Shown one piece after another: positions 11,101-19,596 of a stretch of 64,000 bases of DNA. Both the position numbers and the translations under genes were made by a program. Position 1 is the stretch's first letter, and each line of letters begins with the position of its first letter. Source of the DNA: Bacteroidia bacterium (GTDB lineage Bacteria; Bacteroidota; Bacteroidia; Flavobacteriales_D; Cryomorphaceae); contig JAUICL010000004.1 in assembly GCA_030427905.1 (NCBI GenBank), forward strand, positions 277,722-341,721, written 5' to 3'. The notes beneath the pieces were generated by a model that saw only the letters and a program-made list of their open reading frames with translations, ran no database searches and had not been told where the DNA came from.

Positions 11101-11929
11101 AAACGATACAGTAACTAACAGTTTGACCCTGTACAGCGGTTCATGTGATAACCTAACAGCCATTTCAGCGCTTTGTGCTGATACCAATGTGGTTTCATTC
11201 TTGAACGGAAGCGAAACATATTATGTGATGATCGGAAGCAATACCACTGCTGTTGGTATTCCATTTGACCTCTGTGCAAAGCCATTTATTCCCGCTGATA
11301 ACAATGAGTGTATTGATGCAGAGAACATCGTTGAATCGGCTGATGTGAACGGTGAGAATACTGTAACGGGATCGACTATGAACGCATTCTTCTCAGAAGA
11401 GGGATGTGCCGTTGATCTTTTCTCATCTGTTTGGTACACATTCACACCAGAAGAAACGGGCTTGTACTATGTAAATCTTACAAGCTTGACAGAAGATAGC
11501 TACTATCAGGTGTATGCTGGTGATTGCGAAACGGGATTAACTCCTATCGAAGGGTTGACCGAATGTAACAACGTTGATGAGATCGCTTTTTCTGTAGAAG
11601 CTGGAGTGACTTACTTTATCGATGTTCACTCTTTGGAGCCAGCAGATTTCGAATTGTTTGTGTACCCAGATGTAACAAATTCATTGGATGAAGCAGCGAT
11701 TTTAGGGTTGAACGCCTATCCTAATCCAACTGCTGATATTGTCCGTGTTTCTGCTGAAGATGTGATCACAGAACTCACAGTTTATAACATGCTCGGATCA
11801 GTTGTGTTCCAGTCCAACCCTAACCTTCAGTCCACCGTTGTTGATCTGGAGACGTTGACAGAAGGCGTCTACCTGATCAAGGTAAAAGCGGGTGATAAAA
11901 CCGGTATCATCCGTATCGCGAAGAATTAA
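8198..11929 (+). CDS. T9SS-secreted multi-module adhesin-like protein
   Basis: 1243 aa. After a signal peptide (about 1-18) comes a choice-of-anchor-J-like jelly-roll (FGW and similar motifs, about 20-180), then an FN3-like module (about 185-280), then six Cys-containing bacterial pre-peptidase-like (PPC) modules beginning near 290, 510, 645, 775, 905 and 1030. Each has an N-D-x-C-A-x-A start, a G-T-T-x-x-A segment and a VWYTFTP core strand. The end (about 1165-1243) is a T9SS type A sorting domain (AYPNPTADIV, ELTVYNMLG, GVYLIKV). It is therefore exported through T9SS and attached to, or released from, the surface. No protease or hydrolase active site is seen; adhesion or glycan binding is the likely role. 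Confidence 0.85.
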   Translation: MKNIYALLFLFVSTYSIAQIGIIENFDNAQGAPPFGWTADGFVDIAVRSCQNISYYDNMTAGQPTAGSLTTPYLADASNATDLEISFDYKVSSFSFFGGETAAPENWGSLTLEYTTNGTDWTNIVTLDESNYDAGTNCTTKTYTIDSDLLPSGTDFQARFVTAHQNGNWQCYIDNISLAQTATQAPACDAVITLPVNGSDNVDLDTDLAWSNANGLPAGYKLSVGTTAGGTDVVDTEDVGNVNTYSFASDLEFETTYYVTILPYNSFGDSEGDCVENSFTTRLAPLPGSSCDNTIVIDPSDLNYTTDDSTALYEDLHSTTPCGGNFTISGREVVYTLTPTEIISVNVSVTNILNSRTTLHIMDACPENGPSCYGYGDSSNSLDDVVLENVILEAGTTYYFFVANTGSISSDYTFSIEQNSCIIPAMELTSVGVCETNEFEVNVDITSLGSATSLTITDDQGSDAVMVDELGITTFGPYPSATQVMFTVTNDQDNTCVISDSTVFYCPPANDLCADATLLTVNTAYACETVTAATTVAATESDENLSDCSATTNDVWFQFVATDANHIIQILNAEVVVGNNATIYYELLEGDCGTLTSVACNTSNNGFGSFTGLNIGETYYVRAYSANAANGQNFDICVSTAPAAPANDDCANAEAISVSETNACENAVSGTTISATQSTDNSCSGAYNDVWYTFTPSQTGDYIVTLTSDASSGLYHYVYSGTCGSLVDVSSSCFASTYSNVALTAGETYTIMVRSNAINPGIDFDLCVYLFVPVANNDCADADVIIESPDSDGENTTSGTTTDALYSPEGCASSSNESVWYTFTPMYDGLYHVNFESTMGTAYFQMYSGDCAGLTTLPEFTSCFNTGLHDVVLEAGVTYYLSGHSSNPADFDVFIYPDPTIVPVPVPENDLCADAFVLPLSNEDCDNMVTGTTAGATVSDNNACTETRDVWYTFTPDSDGYFEFNVSENDTVTNSLTLYSGSCDNLTAISALCADTNVVSFLNGSETYYVMIGSNTTAVGIPFDLCAKPFIPADNNECIDAENIVESADVNGENTVTGSTMNAFFSEEGCAVDLFSSVWYTFTPEETGLYYVNLTSLTEDSYYQVYAGDCETGLTPIEGLTECNNVDEIAFSVEAGVTYFIDVHSLEPADFELFVYPDVTNSLDEAAILGLNAYPNPTADIVRVSAEDVITELTVYNMLGSVVFQSNPNLQSTVVDLETLTEGVYLIKVKAGDKTGIIRIAKN

Positions 11930-11943
11930 AAACTCAAAAGAAA

Positions 11944-11985
11944 GGAGAGCCTTTACTCAAGGCGAGTAGAGGTTCTTCCTCTTTT
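11944..11985 (+). terminator. Strong intergenic hairpin, terminator-like
   Basis: Bases 11944-11958 pair with 11964-11978 (15 bp allowing G-U pairs) around a 5-nt loop (AAGGC), followed by CTCTTTT. It lies 15 bp after one T9SS protein gene and 14 bp before the start of the next, so it may terminate, attenuate or protect the first transcript. Confidence 0.65.
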
Positions 11986-11998
11986 AAAACCTAAAATC

Positions 11999-13723
11999 AT
12001 GAAAAAGATAATTTTTGCATCACTTGCAGCTTCATTGCTTGCCCAACTCGGTTTGGCTCAGGTGTATCAGTGGTCGTATTCGTATGGAAGTACAGCCATT
12101 GACTCTCAGCATGACTCACACCTCACAGCAGATGGTGACATTCTCGTTACCGGGATGTACGCATCTACGATGACTTTCGGAGATACGAGCATCACGTTTC
12201 AAGGTGGAAATGTGGATGTGTACCTCGGTAAAATTAATGCTGATGGCGAGCCACAGTGGATCCGATCATTTGAAGGAAATGCCGATAACTCTGCTCTCCA
12301 GGTGGTTGAAAACTCAGTTGGAGAAATTCTCATAATGGGGTATTTCCAAGGAGCTGGGCCCTTGGCATTCGATGCAGATCCAGGAGAAGGAGAGTTTCTA
12401 CTCGAACAGCCAGCTCCATTTTTATCGAGAGACTGTTTTATTATTAAGCTAGATGAAGATGGGTTGTTGCTTTGGGCTAAGCAAATCAGTAATCCAGCTG
12501 GTGCGGCTGCCGAAGATGGGTATGCACTTGCCGTGGATAGTGAAGATAATGTATACGTCGGCGGACGGTTTCAGTACGCTGATTTTGACCCATCCGATGA
12601 AGGTGAAGACATTCGGTTTTCGAATGATGATGGCCAAGATTTCAACCCCTTCTTAGTTAAGCTCGATACCGATGGTAACTACGTTTGGGCCGAAACACTC
12701 AAAAGTACAGGGCATGGAGCTATCTATGCTATTGACTTTGATGCTGAAGGAAACATCTACATAGGCGGTGTTTTTGAAGATTCCATAGATCTGGACCCGA
12801 CTCAAGCAGGTGTTGAAGTACATCCTAGCGAAGGGGGAAGAGATATTTTTGTCGTGAAGCTCGATGAAGAAGCAAACTACCTTTCGGGCTACACTCTTGG
12901 AAGCCCTGGTCTTGAAATCTTGAATGATCTTCTGATTGTGGATCAACACTATTACATAAGTGGTGCAATCAATCTCACCATTGATATGGATCTTGGAGAC
13001 GATGTGTACGAACTCACACCCGTAGAAGGAACAGATGGTATGTTGGCTAAGTACAGCATCGATCACGAACTAGAGTACGCTTTCCTAGTGGGAGGAGAAA
13101 GTGAATCTAACATAGAAGAAATGCACCAAGTAAAAGTTGACGGAGATGGCAATGTGACTGTTTCTGGAAATTTTTTCGGGACAACTGATATGAACCCGGG
13201 AAGCGGTGAAGTGTATGAAGTGTCGCAAGGATTGGGAGATCACTATTTGATCAAGCTTACATCAGAAGGTGAATACATTAATCACGCTGCAGTAAGTGGA
13301 CCTGATGCTCAAACTTCTTCTATGCACGAAGTTCACCCTGATGGAACCTGTACCCTTATGGGTAATTACAGAGGGGCTGTCGACTTAGATCCGACTAGTG
13401 CTGCTGTGATAGCCACGTCCAACGGACAATACGACATGTATCTTTCTCAGTTTACTTTTGAAGATGTCAATAGTGTGACGAATGCTTCCTTCGCTGATGG
13501 ACTGATCTCAGTTTTCCCAAATCCAGCACTTGAGAGCTTTACGGTAGATGCTCCATTCCAACTTGCCGAATTGCGTCTGTTTAACATCGCAGGTAAGCAG
13601 GTTTTAAGTCTAAAGAACCCAACGGTCGAAAAGATCAACATTGCTCATCTTCCGAAAGGGATGTACATCATCCAAATTGCCGATGAGAGTGGTAAAACTT
13701 ACACGGGGAAATTGATTCACTAA
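11999..13723 (+). CDS. T9SS-secreted SBBP-repeat/beta-propeller protein
   Basis: 574 aa. The signal peptide (about 1-20) ends GLAQ. Residues about 25-490 are repeats of 45-60 aa with a DGD/DGN turn followed by YVGG or YIGG and then VKLDxDGxxxW, matching SBBP (beta-propeller) repeats common in Bacteroidota surface proteins. The last about 80 residues form a T9SS type A sorting domain (SVFPNPALESF, ELRLFNIAGKQV, KGMYIIQI). The repeat turns (DFDPSDEG, DLDPTQAG, DMNPGSGE) are Asp-rich and probably bind calcium. It follows another T9SS protein after a hairpin and may be expressed separately. Function is probably surface binding; no enzyme motif is visible. Confidence 0.85.
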   Translation: MKKIIFASLAASLLAQLGLAQVYQWSYSYGSTAIDSQHDSHLTADGDILVTGMYASTMTFGDTSITFQGGNVDVYLGKINADGEPQWIRSFEGNADNSALQVVENSVGEILIMGYFQGAGPLAFDADPGEGEFLLEQPAPFLSRDCFIIKLDEDGLLLWAKQISNPAGAAAEDGYALAVDSEDNVYVGGRFQYADFDPSDEGEDIRFSNDDGQDFNPFLVKLDTDGNYVWAETLKSTGHGAIYAIDFDAEGNIYIGGVFEDSIDLDPTQAGVEVHPSEGGRDIFVVKLDEEANYLSGYTLGSPGLEILNDLLIVDQHYYISGAINLTIDMDLGDDVYELTPVEGTDGMLAKYSIDHELEYAFLVGGESESNIEEMHQVKVDGDGNVTVSGNFFGTTDMNPGSGEVYEVSQGLGDHYLIKLTSEGEYINHAAVSGPDAQTSSMHEVHPDGTCTLMGNYRGAVDLDPTSAAVIATSNGQYDMYLSQFTFEDVNSVTNASFADGLISVFPNPALESFTVDAPFQLAELRLFNIAGKQVLSLKNPTVEKINIAHLPKGMYIIQIADESGKTYTGKLIH

Positions 13724-13750
13724 GACACTTTGTTTCGTTTAATGGAAAGC

Positions 13751-13779
13751 GCCAGCTCATTTTTGAGTTGGCGTTTTTT
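13751..13779 (+). terminator. Rho-independent terminator
   Basis: GCCAGCTCA pairs with TGAGTTGGC (one G-U) followed by a run of T. It lies 28 bp after the stop of the T9SS propeller gene, between convergent transcription units. Confidence 0.85.
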
Positions 13780-13822
13780 ATGGCATCATTTGGATTAAGC
13801 CAAGTCCACCAAAAGCCCATGC

Positions 13823-14749
13823 TTAATTAAAACTCGCTCGAAACTCCATTGGCGACATCTCCGTTTTGCGCTTGAATAGCTTGTTAAACGATGAAGGGTG
13901 TTCAAACCCTAGCTGATAGGCTATTTCGCTGACAGATAGCTGGGTGGTACTAAGTTGCTCTTTGGCCTTGTCAATGAGTTTGTTGTGGATGTGCTGCTGG
14001 GTGCTCATTCCAGTCAAGCTCTTTAGCGTGCTACTCAGGTAATTCGCCGAAAGATTAAGCGCGGCTGAAATATACTCGACCGTTGGCAGTCCTTGGTCTC
14101 CATTGTTGTCTTCTGCAAAAAAGCGATGCAGCAATTCTTCCACCTGAGCCAATATCTGGTGATTCGACTTTTGGCGCGTTATAAACTGACGCTCGTAAAA
14201 GCGCTCCGCATAATTCAGCAAGACTTCAATCTGAGAAACGATAATCTTCTGACTAAACTTATCGATGTTGGCCAGGTACTCTTGGGAAATGTTTTGCAGA
14301 AGGCTCACCACTTGGGCTTCTTCCTTATCCGACAAAAACAGCGCTTCGTTGATGAAGTAGCCGAAGAACGCGTAGTTCTTAATGGTTTGGGCTAGGGATG
14401 TGTTCCACAAGAAGTCTGGGTGAATCAGAAGTAGCCAGCCCGAAGGTTTTTTATCTGTTTCCACACCAATATTCGGATTGCGCTCCATGCTCAGAACTTG
14501 GTTGGGCGCAACAAAAGTCATCAGGCCGCCGTCAAAATCATAGTTCTGCTGGCCGTAGAAAATCTTGTAAGGCACATGGCGTTTCAAGCCTATGACGTAG
14601 TAATGCTGCACCAGCTTTAGCTCACCAATATCATCGGGATAACCCACCTGACTATAATCGACCAAACTGATAAGCGGATGTGCCGGAGCGGGCAATTGAG
14701 CCAGCTTGTGGTACTCGGAAATGGAGGCCAGTTGCTTTAATTTCGGCAT
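13823..14749 (-). CDS. AraC-family transcriptional regulator
   Basis: 308 aa, soluble. Residues about 1-190 form a cupin-like sensing domain containing DGGLMTFVAPNQVLSME. Residues about 205-308 are an AraC/XylS domain: first helix-turn-helix around VEYISAALNLSANYLSSTLKSLTGMS, second around VSEIAYQLGFEHPSSFNKLFKRKTEMSPMEFR, which is a near-canonical signature. It is encoded 15 bp after the SDR gene 14765-15523 on the same strand. This regulator-oxidoreductase pairing is frequent in Bacteroidota and suggests that it regulates that dehydrogenase and perhaps the neighbouring NmrA/DUF4437 genes in response to a small organic molecule. The ligand is unknown. Confidence 0.9.
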   Translation of the reverse strand: MPKLKQLASISEYHKLAQLPAPAHPLISLVDYSQVGYPDDIGELKLVQHYYVIGLKRHVPYKIFYGQQNYDFDGGLMTFVAPNQVLSMERNPNIGVETDKKPSGWLLLIHPDFLWNTSLAQTIKNYAFFGYFINEALFLSDKEEAQVVSLLQNISQEYLANIDKFSQKIIVSQIEVLLNYAERFYERQFITRQKSNHQILAQVEELLHRFFAEDNNGDQGLPTVEYISAALNLSANYLSSTLKSLTGMSTQQHIHNKLIDKAKEQLSTTQLSVSEIAYQLGFEHPSSFNKLFKRKTEMSPMEFRASFN

Positions 14750-14764
14750 GATCTATTCTTGAGT

Positions 14765-15523
14765 TTAAACGAGCATTCCTCCAGAAACTTCTATTCGCTG
14801 TCCATTTATCCAGCGAGCTTGTTCTGAACACAAAAATGCAACAACTCCACCAATATCTTCAGCTTCACCGATTCGGCCTAGTGCCGTCAAGCTTGAAATG
14901 ACCTTTCTTTTCTCTTCGTTGTCGCGATTTGCTCCCCCCGCAAAGTCGGTGGCAATGGCACCCGGAGCTACCACATTGGCTGTAATCTGCTTTGATCCGA
15001 GCTCTTTGCTTAGGTAGCGGGTGAATACTTCAATTCCGCCCTTCATCATGGCATAAGCCGATGATCCCGGAAAGCTAAACCGCGTCAATCCACTCGAAAT
15101 ATTGATGATTCTACCACCTTCATTGATGAAGGGAATAGCGGCCTGGGTGGTGAAGTACACCGATTTTAAATGGACGTTGAACATCTCATCAAAATCTGAC
15201 TCGGTGGTTTCGGCTATGGGCTTAAAAATCCCAGTGCCAGCATTGTTGATCAAAAAGTCAAAGTTGGGATTGTTGTTTTGCTGGCGCAGAAAATCGGTTA
15301 CTTCAGAGACTAGAGTTTTCCCTGATAGTGGGCTATTAGCATCGTACTGAAATGCTTTGGCCGCTGAACCCAGTTGCTCAATTTCTGCTATGAGCGCGTT
15401 GGCTTTCTCAATGTTACTGTGGTAGGTAAATAGAATATGAACCCCTTCTTTTGCAAGGTTAAGCGCCATATCGCGGCCAAGTCCACGGCTCGCACCGGTA
15501 ATCAATGCAATCTTGTAATCCAT
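14765..15523 (-). CDS. SDR-family NAD(P)-dependent oxidoreductase
   Basis: 252 aa, the normal length of classical short-chain dehydrogenases. The cofactor motif TGASRGLG is near residues 9-16, the structural NNAG near 92-95, the catalytic Ser lies in INISSG and the catalytic YxxxK is YAMMK. The C-terminus has the typical INGQRIEVSGG segment. It is a cytosolic NAD(P)-dependent oxidoreductase of unknown substrate, similar in layout to 3-oxoacyl-ACP-reductase-like SDRs, but the context gives no fatty-acid link. It is transcribed just ahead of an AraC regulator and 118 bp downstream of the NmrA gene. Confidence 0.9.
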   Translation of the reverse strand: MDYKIALITGASRGLGRDMALNLAKEGVHILFTYHSNIEKANALIAEIEQLGSAAKAFQYDANSPLSGKTLVSEVTDFLRQQNNNPNFDFLINNAGTGIFKPIAETTESDFDEMFNVHLKSVYFTTQAAIPFINEGGRIINISSGLTRFSFPGSSAYAMMKGGIEVFTRYLSKELGSKQITANVVAPGAIATDFAGGANRDNEEKRKVISSLTALGRIGEAEDIGGVVAFLCSEQARWINGQRIEVSGGMLV

Positions 15524-15641
15524 TTTGTTCTGTTTTAATTCCAGACAAAGGTTGGGATTCTACTTGGCTCAGACTTTGCCAGATCTACGGAAGGCTTGTC
15601 CAAAAATGGCAGTCATGGTACATTGATTTGAATGAATCTGC

Positions 15642-16499
15642 TTATTCCTGGTTATGGTTTTGATAGCGCTCAATCATCTCTAACGGACTTTTATGCGCTC
15701 TGCCCGCAGCCTTTTCAAAATCAGAAGGCACATCGTTGGCGCCACTGCGGATGCCTTCATAAATGCCAGCGATGACGGTCCCAATAAAATCGCCCAAAGC
15801 GGCTTGGCGTTCTTTTTTATATTCTTCTACCGAAATAGATGTGAAAGAAAGTTCCGTTCCAAACACCTGATTGATGGCTTCTGCCAGTTGACTTTGCGTA
15901 ATCGGCTTGCCCACCAGGTTGAGCGTTTCGCCATTTAAGCTGTCGTTTAGCAACATTTGTGCGTAAGCATAACCCAACTCTTCGCGGCTGGTGTAGCTAC
16001 ATTTGCCATCGGCAGCACAGTTGATGATGCCACCTTCTTTTACATAGGTGTCTATGTATTCCAAATCGGGCTCTATATAAATGCCGTTGCGACCAATCAC
16101 AAAGTCCAGCCCCGAGTTGCGCACGTCTTCTTCGGTTTGGCGATTGCTTTGCACTACCGGGCTAAAAGCAGTGTTTTCTGCATCGCCTACGATGCTGGTA
16201 TACACTATTTTTTGCACGCCATTTTGCTTGGCGGCTTCTATCACATTGCGGTGTTGCGGTATGCGCTTTCGCGGATCGTCCATACCCGAAACCAGCAGTA
16301 CTTTGTCGATGCCTTTGAGTGCTGCGTTAAAATCTTCACGGCTGTTGTAGTCGCCTTTGCGCACTTCTACGCCCAAGTGTTCTGCTTTGGAAGCCGTGCG
16401 GGCAATGGCCACCACATTTTCTTTTCCAATTTCTTGGATGAGTGCTTTCACAATCGCAGCTCCCAATTGGCCACTGGCTGATGTTACGGCTATTTTCAT
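15642..16499 (-). CDS. NmrA-like NAD(P)H-binding oxidoreductase (QOR2/SDR family)
   Basis: 285 aa. The N-terminal Rossmann motif TSASGQLGAAIVKAL and segments such as VRKGDYNSREDF and KIVYTSIVGDAE match atypical SDRs of the NmrA/quinone oxidoreductase 2 type, which use NADPH to reduce quinones or act as redox sensors. The catalytic Tyr-Lys pair of classical SDRs is absent, as expected for this family. It lies 3 bp downstream of the DUF4437 lipoprotein gene, so the two are almost certainly cotranscribed. The local GC content looks higher than in the flanking genes, compatible with horizontal acquisition of this small set. Exact substrate unknown. Confidence 0.88.
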   Translation of the reverse strand: MKIAVTSASGQLGAAIVKALIQEIGKENVVAIARTASKAEHLGVEVRKGDYNSREDFNAALKGIDKVLLVSGMDDPRKRIPQHRNVIEAAKQNGVQKIVYTSIVGDAENTAFSPVVQSNRQTEEDVRNSGLDFVIGRNGIYIEPDLEYIDTYVKEGGIINCAADGKCSYTSREELGYAYAQMLLNDSLNGETLNLVGKPITQSQLAEAINQVFGTELSFTSISVEEYKKERQAALGDFIGTVIAGIYEGIRSGANDVPSDFEKAAGRAHKSPLEMIERYQNHNQE

Positions 16500-16502
16500 T
16501 GT

Positions 16503-17348
16503 TTAATTTATCTCCAACTCCCCATTCGTCCGCACATAAATCACCACTTCTTCGTTGGTGCTCACATCATGTTTGGCTTTGGCCGATGATGTAAAGTAGC
16601 TTCCAGGATCCAAGCTTTTGGTTTCTCCGCTTTGGGGCAGAGTGTAGGCCAAGTCTCCCTGAATAACTACAGCATGAAAAATATCGCCTTCGCTGTTGAT
16701 GTGGCCTTTGAATCCTTGGGGCAGCTTGATGAAAAGTCCTTTTAGGTTTTCGTTTTTCCACAGAAAACTAAGAGCGGCACCGCTGTTCGGAGCAATCCAC
16801 TCTGCTTTATCGCTACCCATCCATACCACGTTTGATGCGTCAATATTTATTGGGCGTTCACCATTGTCAAACGCTTCTTCGGTGGGTTTTACTAAGTACG
16901 GACCATGGTCAATTTCAACGTAGGCAATGTTTTCATCACCTTTAGCGGCTGTGATGTGTGCTTCGCCAACGGGCTGTGTCCAAAAGCTTCCAGGTTTCAT
17001 CCACATTTTTTCAGCTGAAGGATCATCATTGTGGATGCTTCCACTGATGACTACCGCTCTATACGTGACATTGTGGATATGTGGTGGCGATGAGAATCCA
17101 TCTACAAATTTGGCCAGAAACCCCGTTGCAACTTTCCCTTTTCGATCTCCCCAAAGTGTACCTGCCTGCGGACTGGCATCGCCCCGAGCTGGGTTTAGCT
17201 TTTCCCAGTTTACCTCCGAACTCAGTACTACGGAATTTGTGGGGTTTTCGATGGTTTCAGTAACCACCTTTTCAGTTTGTTCTTTTGGTTGACTGGAACA
17301 GGCCGCAAAGAGCGCGCTAATACCAAGTGTTACAATTACTTTTTTCAT
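16503..17348 (-). CDS. DUF4437 cupin lipoprotein
   Basis: 281 aa. A lipoprotein signal (Cys about residue 16 in LFAACSS) is followed by two cupin-like halves. The first has [15 protein letters not shown], the [19 protein letters not shown] metal-type motif and [12 protein letters not shown], all characteristic of DUF4437. The second half has [18 protein letters not shown] and a shorter cupin core. The double-cupin architecture and clustered His residues suggest a metal-binding envelope protein. It sits between the MRJP-like lipoprotein (5 bp upstream) and the NmrA oxidoreductase (3 bp downstream) in a tight operon, so these three likely handle one compound, the first two outside the cytoplasm. 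Activity is unproven. Confidence 0.82.
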   Translation of the reverse strand: MKKVIVTLGISALFAACSSQPKEQTEKVVTETIENPTNSVVLSSEVNWEKLNPARGDASPQAGTLWGDRKGKVATGFLAKFVDGFSSPPHIHNVTYRAVVISGSIHNDDPSAEKMWMKPGSFWTQPVGEAHITAAKGDENIAYVEIDHGPYLVKPTEEAFDNGERPINIDASNVVWMGSDKAEWIAPNSGAALSFLWKNENLKGLFIKLPQGFKGHINSEGDIFHAVVIQGDLAYTLPQSGETKSLDPGSYFTSSAKAKHDVSTNEEVVIYVRTNGELEIN

Positions 17349-17353
17349 CTTAA

Positions 17354-18529
17354 TTATCTATAAGGAATTCCTTCCGTTAGGGGTTTAAACTTAAAAATGT
17401 AGAAGGGTTGAGTAGCCTTGTTTTCTCCGTTATTGAAAATGGCACCTCTGTTTACTTGAGCAGCAGATACGTACATATAGCCATCAACGTGATTGTAACT
17501 AACACCATCTGGCCACACCATATTTGCGTCTTGGGTAATGGTTTTCACACTTCGGTCTTTGGCTAAAACTACTGCCGCAGATTTGCTTTCTACCGCTGTC
17601 ATATAAATGTTGCCTTCTTTGTCTATGCTCATTCCTCCATTGTTCGGTTTTTCAGAATAAGTCTCAATTCTAGCATCTAGCTCAGCTTCGGATAGGTTTT
17701 CATTTAAAAGGTCTTCAGTTCTGATTCGGTATATTTTGGTGCCGTTGAGCGGGCCGTAATAAATCCACTTAAAACCTTCATCCGCGGTAATACAATCGTT
17801 GCCAACGAGTAAATTCTTACCGTTTATTGCCAATGGTTTTCCGTCAATCACTGTAGGGTTGTTTTCGGGTTTAGTGGTTCTATGCCCTTCAAGCAGGCGT
17901 CTGGTTTTTCCGCTTTTCATATCTACCACAATAAATGCCGCAGCATCACCATTGCCGCCATTCCCAATGCCTTCATCGGCAATAATAAAGGCTCCATGTT
18001 GGGTGTCTACTACCATGTCATTAGGTTGTGAATGCTGTACAGTTGATTGATCCAGGTAATAGATGTTCTCGAGTGAATCGGTCTTGGTATTCCAGCCTAC
18101 AATTTTGGGTTTGATGGCATTTCGTTGTGCCATGTCTATCATCCAAACGATACCATTTGCATCATTTCGGATGCCCAGTACATTACTTAGATAGTTTTCA
18201 TCGTCTTCTCTTGCTGTGTTCCATGCTAGATTAGGAAACGGCTTAATCTCCTTGGTTTCCCGATTCATGTGAACCACCCTTATCTCAGGTTCAAAAAAAG
18301 GATGATGACTGTACACCAAGTCGCCATTTGCAGTAAATGAAATATTGCCTACAGCTTCATTCACTATTGCAAATGATTCTGCGCTAGTCGTATATCTTGT
18401 TTCTTCGGCAGCTTGTTCTACTTGCTTGGTAGTATCACCTTCTAGCTGGTGAGAGCCGTTGTTTTCACAACCGAGAAGTGTGAAGCCGAGGAGAATTGGG
18501 AAAAAATGAATGATTGTTTTTGTACTCAT
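17354..18529 (-). CDS. MRJP/SMP-30-like beta-propeller lipoprotein
   Basis: 391 aa. The lipoprotein signal ends in LLGC (Cys about 20). The remainder matches the bacterial major royal jelly protein / yellow family: [29 protein letters not shown], a [14 protein letters not shown] blade, [20 protein letters not shown], then [19 protein letters not shown]. Such six-bladed propellers resemble SMP-30 lactonases and strictosidine synthases, so a lactone- or ester-hydrolysing or ligand-binding role is possible. It is the first gene of the operon with the DUF4437 and NmrA genes. The upstream 113 bp on the minus strand should hold the promoter, but I see no perfect -33/-7 pair. Confidence 0.82.
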   Translation of the reverse strand: MSTKTIIHFFPILLGFTLLGCENNGSHQLEGDTTKQVEQAAEETRYTTSAESFAIVNEAVGNISFTANGDLVYSHHPFFEPEIRVVHMNRETKEIKPFPNLAWNTAREDDENYLSNVLGIRNDANGIVWMIDMAQRNAIKPKIVGWNTKTDSLENIYYLDQSTVQHSQPNDMVVDTQHGAFIIADEGIGNGGNGDAAAFIVVDMKSGKTRRLLEGHRTTKPENNPTVIDGKPLAINGKNLLVGNDCITADEGFKWIYYGPLNGTKIYRIRTEDLLNENLSEAELDARIETYSEKPNNGGMSIDKEGNIYMTAVESKSAAVVLAKDRSVKTITQDANMVWPDGVSYNHVDGYMYVSAAQVNRGAIFNNGENKATQPFYIFKFKPLTEGIPYR

Positions 18530-18642
18530 GGGTTAATTCGAATTAGCTCTCTTAGAATTTTTTACAAGCTCATTTATACATAATGATCATTGAGCAGGGG
18601 GCATAAGGCAAAATGGATTTATAAACCTTCTAGTTAAGAAAA

Positions 18643-19596
18643 TCAAAAAGGTGCAAAATGATCTTTAGGCGTTGAAGGAACACTCCAACGCTGGCGGGCG
18701 GTGGCTGTTTGTTTGTCCGACTCTGGAGCCGTTGCATGAGCAAACTTGCCATAACTGCTTGCACCCCCGCGCGGAATTTCCATTCGCTCACCGTAAAGCC
18801 AAACCACCAAGTTGCTGCGCTGCCCGCTAGTGATGGGGTGCGTAGCATGCGGTACGTTGCCACGGTGAATAATGGCTTTGCCAGGTTCAAAAAAGGTAGG
18901 AACCGTTTTGCCCGTACTTTTATCGTGAAAATCAACTTGAGAGCCTGTAAACTTTTCGTCCGGCAGATTGATGTTGATGTTCAATGTGGCAGCCGAAGCA
19001 TCGGTATGGGCGTGTAAATCTTTGTCTTTATCCGGGTTGTACTGAATCGAAAAACCAAAAGTCTGGCTATCGAAACCGTAAGTGTCCAAAAGTAACCGAG
19101 CCACCGGGCGCATGTAGCGCTCCATCATAAGATTATAAAAATCTTGGAAATTGGGTGCCGCGAGGTGCCCTTCCGATCTGGGATCCAGCATCATACCATA
19201 TCGGTTGAGTTGAATGCCATAGGGCGCACGTTTGGGGATTTGTGAATTGGCAACGGCTTCCAAATAGTTGCGGAGGTCTTTTAATTTTTCCACATCAAAA
19301 AACTGCGCTACGTAAACTCCCGGAATTATCTCTTCCCACAAATCGGCTACGGCACTTTCCTTTTCAGGATTTTCCCATGCTTCGTTTACAGCTTTTCGTA
19401 GGCGTGGATCTAGCAAGCTTTCATCCAAAATTGGCAGTTCACCTTTGTTTTCCATTTCCCATTCAGCCCAAGCTTCTTCCAGCGTGTTTCGGTGGGTATT
19501 CCAAAATTGAGCTACAGATGGATAGCGATGGAGCGATGCTTCTCTCGATGGAGGTTCTAGCGTACGTGCTTGTGCCAGAGCATTATTGTTTGTCAT
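18643..19596 (-). CDS. 2OG-Fe(II) oxygenase superfamily protein
   Basis: 317 aa. The jelly-roll core shows the facial triad: H-x-D within DLHAHTDAS (about residues 196-198), and a distal His in HRGNVPHATHPITSGQRSNLVVWLYG (about 245-255) whose downstream Arg would hold 2-oxoglutarate. Between them are the LNININL and FTGSQVDFHD strands, typical of prolyl-4-hydroxylase-like enzymes. No signal peptide. It overlaps the upstream SDR gene by 4 bp, so expression is coupled to it and probably to the nitroreductase. The N-terminal about 110 residues are charged and helical and are not recognised. Substrate unknown; a hydroxylase of a small molecule or a protein side chain is possible. Confidence 0.82.
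   Translation of the reverse strand: MTNNNALAQARTLEPPSREASLHRYPSVAQFWNTHRNTLEEAWAEWEMENKGELPILDESLLDPRLRKAVNEAWENPEKESAVADLWEEIIPGVYVAQFFDVEKLKDLRNYLEAVANSQIPKRAPYGIQLNRYGMMLDPRSEGHLAAPNFQDFYNLMMERYMRPVARLLLDTYGFDSQTFGFSIQYNPDKDKDLHAHTDASAATLNININLPDEKFTGSQVDFHDKSTGKTVPTFFEPGKAIIHRGNVPHATHPITSGQRSNLVVWLYGERMEIPRGGASSYGKFAHATAPESDKQTATARQRWSVPSTPKDHFAPF

Noticed and set aside
15957..16481. 174-residue plus-strand reading frame opposite the NmrA gene
   Set aside because: It is fully antisense to a well-supported gene and has no domain or ribosome-binding context.
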